From an uncultured Thiotrichaceae bacterium (GTDB lineage: Bacteria; Pseudomonadota; Gammaproteobacteria; Thiotrichales; Thiotrichaceae): a stretch of DNA of 7,319 nt. The position numbers were made by a program, and so were the translations under genes. This document shows positions 1 through 6,135 of this stretch, one piece after another. A model generated the notes under the pieces. It made no database searches, was not told where the DNA came from, and worked only from the letters and a program-made list of their open reading frames with translations. The stretch's first letter is position 1. Each line of letters begins with the position of its first letter. Location: contig CALHTA010000105.1 of assembly GCA_938038645.1 (NCBI GenBank), positions 1 through 7,319 on the forward strand, written 5' to 3'.

Positions 1-4
1 AAAT

Positions 5-1294
5 ATGAGCTTTGACTCACTGGGCCTTTCGGCCTCTATCCTGGAAGCCGTCAAGGAACAAGGATACGACACACCCTCTCCAATTCAAGCCCAAGCAATA
101 CCACTTGTCCTAAAGGGCAGAGATGTTATGGCAGCCGCACAAACGGGAACAGGGAAAACCGCTGGATTTACACTACCTTTATTAGAAAAACTATCCGGTG
201 GTGAAAGAGCGAAACCAAACCAAATTAGAGCACTTGTGCTGACTCCCACACGTGAATTAGCTGCTCAGGTTGCTGACAGCATTTCGACGTATGGTAAAAA
301 CCTCCCCTTACGCTCGGCCGTAGTATTCGGCGGTGTAAAGATTAATCCGCAGATGATGAAGCTTCGTAGAGGAGTTGATATCCTAGTTGCCACGCCTGGT
401 CGTTTGTTGGATTTATATAATCAAAACGCCGTTCGTTTCAATCAGGTTGAAGTGTTTATTCTAGACGAAGCGGACCGTATGCTAGACATGGGTTTCATCC
501 ATGACATCCGTAAGATCATGGCGCTGATGCCAGTAAAACGACAGAACTTAATGTTCTCAGCAACGTTCTCACCAGAGATTCGTAAATTAGCGAAGACTAT
601 TGTTAATGATCCTGCTGAAATCTCTGTTAGCCCACGCAATACGACAGCAGAATCAGTCGAGCAATACATTTGCCCCGTTGATAAAAAACAAAAAACTGGG
701 TTACTAGCCCAACTGATTAAAGATAACCAGTGGCATCAGGTCCTGGTCTTCTCAAGAACAAAGCATGGCGCAAACCGAATTGCTAAGCAGCTAGACGCAG
801 CGGGTATCCCTTCTACTGCAATTCATGGCAATAAAAGCCAAGGCGCCAGAACCAAAGCACTGGCTGACTTCAAACGTGGAGCCGTTCAGACCCTAGTCGC
901 TACCGATATCGCCGCCCGTGGAATCGACATCATAGACCTGCCTTATGTTGTTAATTTTGATTTACCCAATGTATCTGAAGATTATGTTCACCGTATAGGT
1001 AGAACGGGTCGGGCAGGTGCTACGGGGCTGGCTGTATCGTTGGTATCTGCTGATGAAATCAAGCTGTTGCAAGATATTGAGCGGCTGATCAATAAAGAGC
1101 TTGATCGGAAGCTCATTGATGGTTTTGAACCTATTCATGATGTACCACCTTCTATGTTTGGGATGAAGCAGCACCATCCAAAGAAACCAAAAAAGCCGAA
1201 ACCATCCGGTAAAGCAAATAACCGAAACCAACCAGCAGGTTCTAAGCCACCTAGGCGGCGTAAACCTAAACCGAAAAGCACTCAAGCTAGGTGA
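5..1294 (+). CDS. rhlE: DEAD-box ATP-dependent RNA helicase, RhlE type
   Basis: Cytoplasmic RNA helicase that uses ATP to open short RNA duplexes; RhlE proteins act in ribosome assembly and RNA turnover. All family motifs are visible in order: Q motif (SPIQ, 25-28), motif I AQTGTGKT (45-52), Ia PTRELA (81-86), Ib TPGR (130-133), II DEAD (154-157), III SAT (185-187), IV VFSRT (248-252), V ARGIDI (304-309) and [10 protein letters not shown] (329-336). After about residue 388 comes a Lys/Pro/Arg-rich tail ending at 429, typical of the unstructured RNA-binding tails of this family. The start MSFDSLGLS matches the usual RhlE N-terminus, so the ATG at position 5 is probably correct, but its ribosome-binding site and promoter lie off the left edge. 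The length (429 aa) is normal. The RhlE subgroup is inferred from the N-terminus and core wording; a paralogous DEAD-box protein is the only realistic alternative. Confidence 0.93.
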   Translation: MSFDSLGLSASILEAVKEQGYDTPSPIQAQAIPLVLKGRDVMAAAQTGTGKTAGFTLPLLEKLSGGERAKPNQIRALVLTPTRELAAQVADSISTYGKNLPLRSAVVFGGVKINPQMMKLRRGVDILVATPGRLLDLYNQNAVRFNQVEVFILDEADRMLDMGFIHDIRKIMALMPVKRQNLMFSATFSPEIRKLAKTIVNDPAEISVSPRNTTAESVEQYICPVDKKQKTGLLAQLIKDNQWHQVLVFSRTKHGANRIAKQLDAAGIPSTAIHGNKSQGARTKALADFKRGAVQTLVATDIAARGIDIIDLPYVVNFDLPNVSEDYVHRIGRTGRAGATGLAVSLVSADEIKLLQDIERLINKELDRKLIDGFEPIHDVPPSMFGMKQHHPKKPKKPKPSGKANNRNQPAGSKPPRRRKPKPKSTQAR

Positions 1295-1315
1295 CAACGT
1301 GCATAAGTATTGCCA

Positions 1316-1365
1316 GGCAATTTAATCATGATGAGATCATACTTATTCAGTATTGATAAATTGCC
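1316..1365. repeat. Inverted repeat with 9-bp perfect arms
   Basis: GGCAATTTA (1316-1324) and its exact reverse complement TAAATTGCC (1357-1365) are separated by 32 nt. The spacer itself contains a small ATGAT-GAG-ATCAT hairpin (1328-1340). No T-run follows the right arm, so this is not a standard intrinsic terminator for the helicase gene. The right arm overlaps the candidate -35 box of the acyltransferase gene, so a protein-binding site or a leader or 3'-end hairpin is possible. The repeat is seen directly; its function is not known. Confidence 0.4.
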
Positions 1366-1389
1366 ACATGGTATGCTGACTCATATTCA
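1361..1389 (+). promoter_or_regulatory. Candidate sigma-70 promoter for the acyltransferase
   Basis: TTGCCA (1361-1366) and TATTCA (1384-1389) are spaced by 17 nt. They would start transcription near 1396, about 20 nt before the acyltransferase ATG. The -35 is a good match and the -10 a weak one. The gene could also be read through from the helicase, because no clear terminator lies between them. Confidence 0.3.
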
Positions 1390-1414
1390 ACAGTCATGAC
1401 AAGGCAAACTCTTT

Positions 1415-2293
1415 ATGGCCAAGAAAACCCTGAAAATACGTGATAAGACAATTTTTGACGGCGTCATTACTAAATACATCCTCAAATATTTCTTCAAGTT
1501 CTGGTTTAAGATCACTGGATGGCGAACAACCAACTCAGTATCCAAAGGGGCCGGCGTAACGATTGCTGCGCCTCATACTTCAAACTGGGATTTCATTTAT
1601 GCCTTGGGGGCAGCCATTCTGCTTGATAAGAAAATCTACTTCTCTATCAAAGATAGCTGGTGCCGCATTCCTGTCATCGGTCCGTTTATTATGTGGTTGG
1701 GCGCTATTCCCATAGATCGCTCTACTGGTGGTCGTGGTCAAGTCGCGCTGATTAAAGAATTTGTAGACCGCCATAAGACTCAAGATATCTTCTTCTTATT
1801 TACACCAGAAGGGACCCGTGGCCAGTCAAATAAATGGAAAACTGGGTTTTATCATGTTGCCCAAGATACCGGCCTGCCAATCTTTCTTGCCAAAGTCGAC
1901 TATAAAATCAAAGAATCTGGCGTTTTTCATAGTTACCAAATTACCGGTGACAAAGAAGACGATATTCAGTCAATACAAGAATCTTATTCATCAATTTATG
2001 GAAAGTTTCCCGATGATCAATTCCCAAGGTATGTCGGCCCTATGCCCGTCATATCCGACTCTCATGCGGATATTATGAAAGCGGTTTACTCCCTTAAAGG
2101 AATGGCAACACAAGTTGAAATTGCGGCCAAGATTAAGCTTGGCAAGCTTTCCATCAGTGCATTGGAATTTCTAATCGATAAAGGCATTTTAGAGCAAGAG
2201 ATCAAGAACGGTGAGCCGTGTTATAAGCTTACTTTTGTTGGGAAAGGCTACTTACTACATTTGGTACCGACACTAGCGGTAGCAGGACACTAA
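1415..2293 (+). CDS. PlsC-family (LPLAT) acyltransferase with extra C-terminal domain
   Basis: Probable membrane-associated acyltransferase that moves a fatty acyl group to a lipid acceptor. It belongs to the 1-acylglycerol-3-phosphate acyltransferase superfamily, but the substrate cannot be told from sequence. The four family blocks are present: the catalytic H-x4-D (His54, Asp59, in PHTSNWD), GAIPIDR (96-102), FTPEGTRG (129-136, with EGTR) and GLPIFLAKVDY (153-163). An aromatic, basic N-terminal stretch (21-36) could sit in the membrane surface. Residues from about 225 to 283 are not part of the usual fold. They read as helix (VEIAAKIKL), helix (SISALEFLIDKGIL) and a strand-rich wing, like a winged helix. 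The ATG at 1415 has only a weak AAGG (1401-1404) as ribosome-binding site. Its stop is 8 nt from the stop of the convergent cytochrome gene, leaving no room for a terminator between them. This is probably not the essential plsC, given its sequence style and extra domain. Confidence 0.85.
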   Translation: MAKKTLKIRDKTIFDGVITKYILKYFFKFWFKITGWRTTNSVSKGAGVTIAAPHTSNWDFIYALGAAILLDKKIYFSIKDSWCRIPVIGPFIMWLGAIPIDRSTGGRGQVALIKEFVDRHKTQDIFFLFTPEGTRGQSNKWKTGFYHVAQDTGLPIFLAKVDYKIKESGVFHSYQITGDKEDDIQSIQESYSSIYGKFPDDQFPRYVGPMPVISDSHADIMKAVYSLKGMATQVEIAAKIKLGKLSISALEFLIDKGILEQEIKNGEPCYKLTFVGKGYLLHLVPTLAVAGH

Positions 2294-2301
2294 AGCCTAT
2301 A

Positions 2302-2985
2302 TCAGAGCTGATAAAACAAGACGTAAGGGATCGCGGCAGCAACTGCTGCGGTCAGAATGAATAAGGCCCATGATCGCTCAACCAAAGGGTTTTCAACTAC
2401 CATCTCTTCATTATCTAACACCCGGCTCCCCACTATCATCGGCTTCACTAAACTTTGCTTTTTAACAAACTTATAGAATAGTATCGCGGCAATATGCAGC
2501 GCAACTAAGGCTAAGACGATTTCTGAATTTGTGGCATGCCATCCCGTTGCCCATTCGCTAGTTTCGCTTTCTACATATTCAATCAGCGGGCCGGTTGTGT
2601 AAACATCGTCATCAGCAAACAAACCTGTGATAGTTTGAAAGCCTATCGCAACTAGCATCGCGACTACAGACAGTGCGGCTATCGCTGAATGGCCAATGGT
2701 CACCCGGCCATCAGAATCTGACTTTTTGAGGTACTGAATCAATCCCTTTGGAGATGGAATGAATCGGTGAAACTGAGCAGTCGATGATCCCCAAAGGCCC
2801 CACAATAATCGAAAAATGAGCAATCCTAAAACACAGGCCCCGCTAATCACGTGAACCTCCATGTTTTCGAGTTCCATTGAGATAAAAGACGTTGCAACTG
2901 CAGCCACTAATCCCCAATGAAATAGACGAATTGGTAAATCCCAGACTTTTATAATTGATTGGTTTTGAGGTTTTACATCATTCAT
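2302..2985 (-). CDS. Cytochrome b561 family membrane protein
   Basis: Inner-membrane di-haem b-type cytochrome of the bacterial b561 / Ni-hydrogenase cytochrome b family, which passes electrons between the quinone pool and a partner redox protein. The signature opening KVWDLPIRLFHW (13-24) is clear. Candidate haem-ligand histidines are His23, His45, His99, His150 and His164. Hydrophobic spans lie at about 22-38, 45-65, 98-121 and 153-173, with a fifth at 205-224 near the C-terminus after a charged loop. The length (227 aa) fits the family. It starts 12 nt after the cobB stop and is very probably co-transcribed with it; the ribosome-binding site is only a weak GAGTG. No cytochrome c or dehydrogenase partner is encoded next to it, so its electron donor and acceptor are unknown. 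A hydrogenase role is unlikely, as there are no hydrogenase genes here. Confidence 0.87.
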   Translation of the reverse strand: MNDVKPQNQSIIKVWDLPIRLFHWGLVAAVATSFISMELENMEVHVISGACVLGLLIFRLLWGLWGSSTAQFHRFIPSPKGLIQYLKKSDSDGRVTIGHSAIAALSVVAMLVAIGFQTITGLFADDDVYTTGPLIEYVESETSEWATGWHATNSEIVLALVALHIAAILFYKFVKKQSLVKPMIVGSRVLDNEEMVVENPLVERSWALFILTAAVAAAIPYVLFYQL

Positions 2986-2997
2986 GGATCACACTCA

Positions 2998-3738
2998 CTA
3001 AAAACTGTTGTTCTGAGGAATTGCACCGGTTTTAAGCAGGACATCAACAAATGCAGGTAATATCGTTCCAGCTTTACCATTAATCGATAAATCAAACACA
3101 GAACTGCTGTCTGTAGGGTCAAGATTTAGCTCAACTGTTTGAGCACCAATACTTTTAGCATACTCAACGTAGCCAGCTGCAGGGTAAACTTTACCGGAAG
3201 TCCCGATAGAGATAAATAGATCACAATTAACGAGTGACTCATTAATCGTATCCATTAAAAAAGGCATTTCCCCAAACCAAACAATATTAGGCCTTAAGGT
3301 TCCAAGTTTTTCACAGCAGCTACAGGCATGAGTCGCTTCAACATCTTCTTCCCAATGGTACACCGCACCGGATTCACTACACCTAATTTGGTCAAGTTGA
3401 CCATGCATATGAATCAGATTTTTACTGCCGGCTCGTTCGTGTAAGTTATCAACATTTTGAGTAACCAGTAACAAATTCCCTTGCCATTCTTGCTCAAGTC
3501 GAGCTAAAGCTAAATGTGCAGGATTCGGTTTAATTGATGGGTCTTTAAGTTGACGACGCCGCTCATTATAAAACGATTGCACAAGTGACGGATTGGCAGC
3601 AAAGCCTTCAGGTGTAGCGACATCTTCTATGTGATGATCGTGCCAAAGCCCGTCACTCGCTCTAAAAGTTTGGATGCCTGATTCCGCAGAAATTCCTGCG
3701 CCGGTGAGAATCACAATGTTAGATATTTTCTTTGGCAT
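2998..3738 (-). CDS. cobB: NAD-dependent protein deacylase (sirtuin) CobB
   Basis: Cytoplasmic sirtuin that removes acetyl and, in this class, succinyl groups from protein lysines, using NAD and releasing nicotinamide and O-acyl-ADP-ribose. Visible motifs are GAGIS (13-17) for NAD binding, TQNVD (93-97), the catalytic His112 in MHGQL, the GTSGKVYPAAG loop (179-189) and NLDP (205-208). Zinc-site cysteines follow the E. coli CobB pattern (Cys120 in RCSES; Cys139, Cys141 and Cys142 in ACSCC). Tyr57 and Arg60 (FYNERRRQL) form the Tyr-x-x-Arg pair that in class III sirtuins accepts acidic acyl groups, so desuccinylase activity is expected. The length (246 aa) matches the short bacterial form. The ATG at 3738 has a poor ribosome-binding site, but the protein begins just before the Rossmann fold, as in relatives. 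It is the first gene of a likely two-gene unit with the cytochrome b561. Confidence 0.95.
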   Translation of the reverse strand: MPKKISNIVILTGAGISAESGIQTFRASDGLWHDHHIEDVATPEGFAANPSLVQSFYNERRRQLKDPSIKPNPAHLALARLEQEWQGNLLLVTQNVDNLHERAGSKNLIHMHGQLDQIRCSESGAVYHWEEDVEATHACSCCEKLGTLRPNIVWFGEMPFLMDTINESLVNCDLFISIGTSGKVYPAAGYVEYAKSIGAQTVELNLDPTDSSSVFDLSINGKAGTILPAFVDVLLKTGAIPQNNSF

Positions 3739-3767
3739 AGATTAAGCCCGCTTAAATTCAAGCTTTC

Positions 3768-3796
3768 ATCATACCTGAAATGACGAACCCCCAGAA
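3768..3796 (-). promoter_or_regulatory. Candidate promoter for cobB
   Basis: On the minus strand TATGAT (3773-3768) matches the sigma-70 -10 box at five of six positions. The hexamer 17 nt upstream, TTCTGG (3796-3791), is a poor -35 and lies inside the hairpin that separates cobB from the upstream small gene. Transcription would begin about 20-25 nt before the cobB ATG. The -10 is persuasive on its own; the whole promoter is tentative. Confidence 0.3.
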
Positions 3797-3809
3797 ACTC
3801 TGAGGGTTC
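3785..3809 (-). terminator. Hairpin between small gene A and cobB, possible terminator
   Basis: On the minus strand, GAACCCTCAGA and TCTGGGGGTTC pair over 11 positions around a GTT loop. One pair is a U-G wobble, which becomes a C-A mismatch if the plus strand is transcribed, so the structure is stronger as minus-strand RNA. It lies 38 nt after the stop of small gene A, as expected for its terminator. However, the following minus-strand tract (GTCATTTCAGG) is poor in U, while the plus-strand side has an AT-rich, T-rich tail. Termination may be partial, or the hairpin may instead protect the 3' end of the mRNA. Confidence 0.55.
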
Positions 3810-3846
3810 AATCTTATTTTTATTATTAAGTGCTAACTGCCTTGGC

Positions 3847-4131
3847 TTAGTAGGACAGTCCGCGTCTTTTTAGTGCGGCTTGTTTGTCTCTTTGGCGATC
3901 AGCAAGACGACGTAGTTTTCTTGCTTCAGCCTCAAGACTGGCAATTTTTAATTGCGCCAGTATTTTCTGAGAGCGTGTTAACCGACCTGAGGCCACATCC
4001 TGTGTTAACGCTTCAATTCGTAATGTTCTGGCTTCACGATCAGCCGTAAGATCGCCAGCAGAAGCGGTAGAAGTTAATAAACTACCCGCTAGTAGGGTTG
4101 AGATTGCAATAGTCGTAATTGAAATTTTCAT
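3847..4131 (-). CDS. Small basic exported protein A, function unknown
   Basis: Not recognised. The 94-aa product begins with a clear Sec signal peptide: Lys2, a hydrophobic core to about residue 20, and an A-S-A cleavage site at 23-25. It would leave a mature periplasmic or secreted peptide of about 69 residues. The mature part is rich in Arg, Lys, Ala, Leu and Glu, with net positive charge and no Cys or Pro, and reads as one or two long amphipathic, possibly coiled-coil, helices. It ends GLSY. A strong ribosome-binding site AAAAGGA sits 8 nt before the ATG, inside a leader almost identical to that of gene B. Same-strand neighbours are gene B upstream and cobB downstream, with a hairpin between it and cobB. 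Binding to an acidic partner such as nucleic acid, cell surface polymer or another protein is conceivable from the charge alone, but nothing shows it. Confidence 0.75.
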   Translation of the reverse strand: MKISITTIAISTLLAGSLLTSTASAGDLTADREARTLRIEALTQDVASGRLTRSQKILAQLKIASLEAEARKLRRLADRQRDKQAALKRRGLSY

Positions 4132-4135
4132 TGTA

Positions 4136-4156
4136 TAAGTCCTTTTATTAATGAAA
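4136..4156 (-). repeat. Shared leader element, copy A (contains the ribosome-binding site)
   Basis: Minus-strand leader containing CATTAATAAAAGGA, immediately before small gene A. It matches the leader of gene B (4602-4623) at 20 of 21 aligned positions with one extra A in copy B. The AAAAGGA ribosome-binding site (4146-4140) is 8 nt from the ATG, the same spacing as in copy B. Confidence 0.7.
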
Positions 4157-4171
4157 AACAGAGTGCTAAAA

Positions 4172-4199
4172 CATTTAGCCTCTTCGTGTATGGCACCAA
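4172..4199 (-). promoter_or_regulatory. Candidate promoter for small gene A
   Basis: Minus-strand TTGGTG (4199-4194) and TAAATG (4177-4172) are spaced by 16 nt and lie about 40 nt before the gene A ATG. This would give gene A its own transcript separate from gene B. Both boxes match only moderately. The rest of 4157-4282 is AT-rich, with a small AATTG-C-CAATT palindrome (4217-4227) and no clear terminator for gene B. Confidence 0.25.
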
Positions 4200-4282
4200 A
4201 AGCAGAACACCACTTTAATTGCCAATTTTAAATTTTGTTACTCTCCTTGGATTTCCTGATCAAACTTTTTTAAATTAGTGCT

Positions 4283-4597
4283 TTAGTAAGCAGAAGTTAC
4301 ATTTTTTCTACTCGACAAACCTAACAACCTTTTCTGCTTTTGAATCTTTAGTGCCTGTTTAAATTTAGCCAAACTAGACTTTCTATGTGATTTTTTTTCG
4401 CGTGTTTGAACGATGTCACCATGTAATTCACGAATGTGTTTTTTTGGTGAGAGTTGGCTTACTGAACTAACGAGGACAAGCGCTTTTGGGGAGTTATCAA
4501 TTTGGCCGATAGCCTTCATCAACCCACCTTCAGCGGCCAACCAACCGCTGGTGGCAATGAATGATGCGCTTAACATCACTGTCAAAATTATTTTCAT
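4283..4597 (-). CDS. Small basic exported protein B, function unknown
   Basis: Not recognised. The 104-aa product starts MKI like protein A and has a hydrophobic signal-like N-terminus to about residue 21. The cleavage site is less clear, probably after LAA (20-22), and an uncleaved anchor is possible. The remainder is strongly basic (many Lys, few Asp/Glu), without Cys. It has a short hydrophobic patch (ALVLVSSV, 39-46) and a Lys/Gln-rich C-terminal helix containing KQALK, compared with KQAALK in protein A. It ends TSAY, compared with GLSY in A. The ribosome-binding site AAAAGGA is 8 nt from the ATG, inside the leader shared with gene A. Overall sequence similarity to protein A is low by eye, so common descent rests mainly on flanks, size, signal peptide and C-terminal style. 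It is divergent from tyrS. Confidence 0.65.
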   Translation of the reverse strand: MKIILTVMLSASFIATSGWLAAEGGLMKAIGQIDNSPKALVLVSSVSQLSPKKHIRELHGDIVQTREKKSHRKSSLAKFKQALKIQKQKRLLGLSSRKNVTSAY

Positions 4598-4601
4598 CGC
4601 T

Positions 4602-4623
4602 TAAATCCTTTTAATTAATGAAA
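4602..4623 (-). repeat. Shared leader element, copy B (contains the ribosome-binding site)
   Basis: Minus-strand leader containing CATTAATTAAAAGGA, before small gene B, matching copy A at 4136-4156 except for one substitution and one inserted A. The ribosome-binding site is at 4612-4606. Such a stretch is longer than expected by chance in a region this size, although AT-richness lowers its weight. Confidence 0.7.
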
Positions 4624-4656
4624 TATAGAAGATTAATAGTGTATTTTTTAAACACT

Positions 4657-4684
4657 TATCTAGCTATGCGCAAGTAACTTACAA
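4657..4684 (-). promoter_or_regulatory. Candidate promoter for small gene B
   Basis: Minus-strand TTGTAA (4684-4679) and TAGATA (4662-4657) are spaced by 16 nt, about 60 nt before the gene B ATG. Directly after the -10 lies an AGTGT/ACACT inverted repeat (4638-4656) around an A/T-only centre, placed where a repressor or leader hairpin could act. Assignment is by pattern only. Confidence 0.3.
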
Positions 4685-4749
4685 AAAGGCTCATTTATTT
4701 AAATTAATCGATAAAACCCTTTAAGAACAACAGTTTAATAAAATTTTCA

Positions 4750-4778
4750 ATGACACTTTATGTCCTGTAGATTACAAA
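4750..4778 (+). promoter_or_regulatory. Candidate sigma-70 promoter for tyrS
   Basis: ATGACA (4750-4755, five of six to TTGACA) and TACAAA (4773-4778, four of six) are separated by 17 nt. They would give a leader of about 85 nt before tyrS. That leader holds two copies of GCGGCAAA ten bases apart (4813-4820 and 4823-4830). No T-box or anti-terminator structure is apparent. Confidence 0.35.
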
Positions 4779-4869
4779 GATACTTAAGAATGCCATTACT
4801 CGCTTGAAAGCTGCGGCAAATCGCGGCAAAGTTCACCGTTATTTAGTTTAGACAAGGTTTACACACCTC

Positions 4870-6135
4870 ATGAATGTAATCGATGACTTAGAACAACGTG
4901 GCATGATTCAGGACATAATGCCTGGCACAAAAGAGTTACTTGGACGCGAGAAAATAGCGGCCTATGTTGGCGTTGACCCAACGGCTGACTCTATGCACGT
5001 AGGTAATCTAGCCACGATTATGTTACTGAAGTATTTACAACATTACGGACACACACCTGTAGCCCTTGTTGGTGGGGCGACCGGTATGATTGGCGATCCA
5101 TCAGGTAAAAGCGCTGAAAGAAATTTGCTAGATGAAGCAACGTTGCAGCACAATCAAGCAGGCGTTGCCAAACAAATGCAAAGACTATTAGACTTTGATG
5201 CGCCTGAAAATCCTGCTCGCATGGAAAATAATTATGAGTGGTTTAAAGACATGGGAGCACTCGACTTCCTGCGCAATGTGGGTAAGCATCTCACCATTAA
5301 TTATATGATGGCTAAAGACTCGGTCAAAAGCCGAGTTGAAACAGGCCTGTCTTTTACTGAGTTTTCCTACCAACTGATTCAGGGTTATGACTTTTACCAC
5401 TTGTACAAGCACGGTGGCGTTAAGTTGCAAATGGGTGGTTCAGACCAATGGGGAAACATTACTGCGGGAACAGAGCTAATACGACGCATGAGCGGTGGCG
5501 AAGCTTTTGCATTTACCTGCCCTCTCATTACAAAAGCGGATGGTTCTAAATTTGGAAAAAGTGAAGGCGGGAACATTTGGCTAGACCCTGAAAAAACCAG
5601 CCCTTACAAGTTTTACCAGTTCTGGCTAAACACTTCTGATGTTGATGCGGCGGTATTTATTAAACGCTTCACATTAATTCCTTTCGAAGAGATTGAACAA
5701 CTTATTGCTGAGCATGAAATGGCACCTCATTTGCGCGCTTTGCAATCAAAACTTGCAGAGGCTGTCACAGTAATGATTCATGGTGAAAAAGCCTATGAGC
5801 AAGCGGTTAAGGCCTCACAAGCATTGTTCAGAGGTAGTAAAGAAGACTTGATGACGCTTAGTAAGTCTGAGCTTTTAGAAGTGCTTGAAGGCGTTCCTAC
5901 CTACACCTTTACAAGAGATGCCGAAGAGACAGATATGATTAGCTTTTTATCCGATCATACGGAGATATTGTCATCTCGGGGGGAAGCAAGACGAAGCTTG
6001 AAAGAGAACAGCATTAGTATCAATAAGGAAAAGGTTAACGAAGACAGTACCATCACTGAAAAGGACCTATTGAATAACGAGTTTATTCTAGTTCAGAAAG
6101 GTAAGAAAAATAAGTTTTTAGTCATCGTAGAGTAA
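4870..6135 (+). CDS. tyrS: Tyrosyl-tRNA synthetase
   Basis: Essential cytoplasmic class I synthetase that activates tyrosine with ATP and loads it on tRNA-Tyr. Seen in order: tyrosine pocket and ATP site (YVGVDPTADS, 32-41), HIGH-type signature as HVGN (43-46), GGATGMIGDPSG (68-79), tyrosine-recognition residues in YQLIQGYDF (Tyr167, Gln171, Asp174), GGSDQWGN (189-196), and KMSKS-type loop KFGKS (227-231). A C-terminal S4-like tRNA-binding domain covers about 356-421. The length (421 aa) is normal. The last position of HIGH is Asn instead of His. Phrases such as GMIQDIMPGT, KSAERNLLDEATLQHNQ and LVQKGKKNKFLV resemble Bacteroidota TyrS more than E. coli TyrS. This suggests, but does not prove, acquisition by transfer. 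The ribosome-binding site is weak (AAGG, 4854-4857, 12 nt before the ATG). It is divergent from the small exported genes. Confidence 0.97.
   Translation: MNVIDDLEQRGMIQDIMPGTKELLGREKIAAYVGVDPTADSMHVGNLATIMLLKYLQHYGHTPVALVGGATGMIGDPSGKSAERNLLDEATLQHNQAGVAKQMQRLLDFDAPENPARMENNYEWFKDMGALDFLRNVGKHLTINYMMAKDSVKSRVETGLSFTEFSYQLIQGYDFYHLYKHGGVKLQMGGSDQWGNITAGTELIRRMSGGEAFAFTCPLITKADGSKFGKSEGGNIWLDPEKTSPYKFYQFWLNTSDVDAAVFIKRFTLIPFEEIEQLIAEHEMAPHLRALQSKLAEAVTVMIHGEKAYEQAVKASQALFRGSKEDLMTLSKSELLEVLEGVPTYTFTRDAEETDMISFLSDHTEILSSRGEARRSLKENSISINKEKVNEDSTITEKDLLNNEFILVQKGKKNKFLVIVE

Noticed and set aside
962..1297. 111-codon minus-strand frame opposite the end of rhlE
   Set aside because: Its composition is the antisense of the helicase motif VI region and basic tail, and no family or start signal is visible.
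1818..2078. 86-codon frame inside the acyltransferase
   Set aside because: It lies entirely within a well-supported gene in another frame and has no recognisable features.
2336..2349. GCAGCA-AC-TGCTGC hairpin as a terminator for the convergent genes
   Set aside because: It lies inside the last codons of the cytochrome gene, where it encodes an alanine run, has a 2-nt loop, and is not followed by a T-tract.
3785..3819. Intrinsic terminator of a plus-strand transcript
   Set aside because: The T-rich tail is on the plus side, but no plus-strand gene lies upstream and the stem has a C-A mismatch in that direction.
4413..4604. 63-codon plus-strand frame opposite small gene B
   Set aside because: It has no good ribosome-binding site and no signal or domain features, and it overlaps gene B, which has a strong AAAAGGA and a leader shared with gene A.
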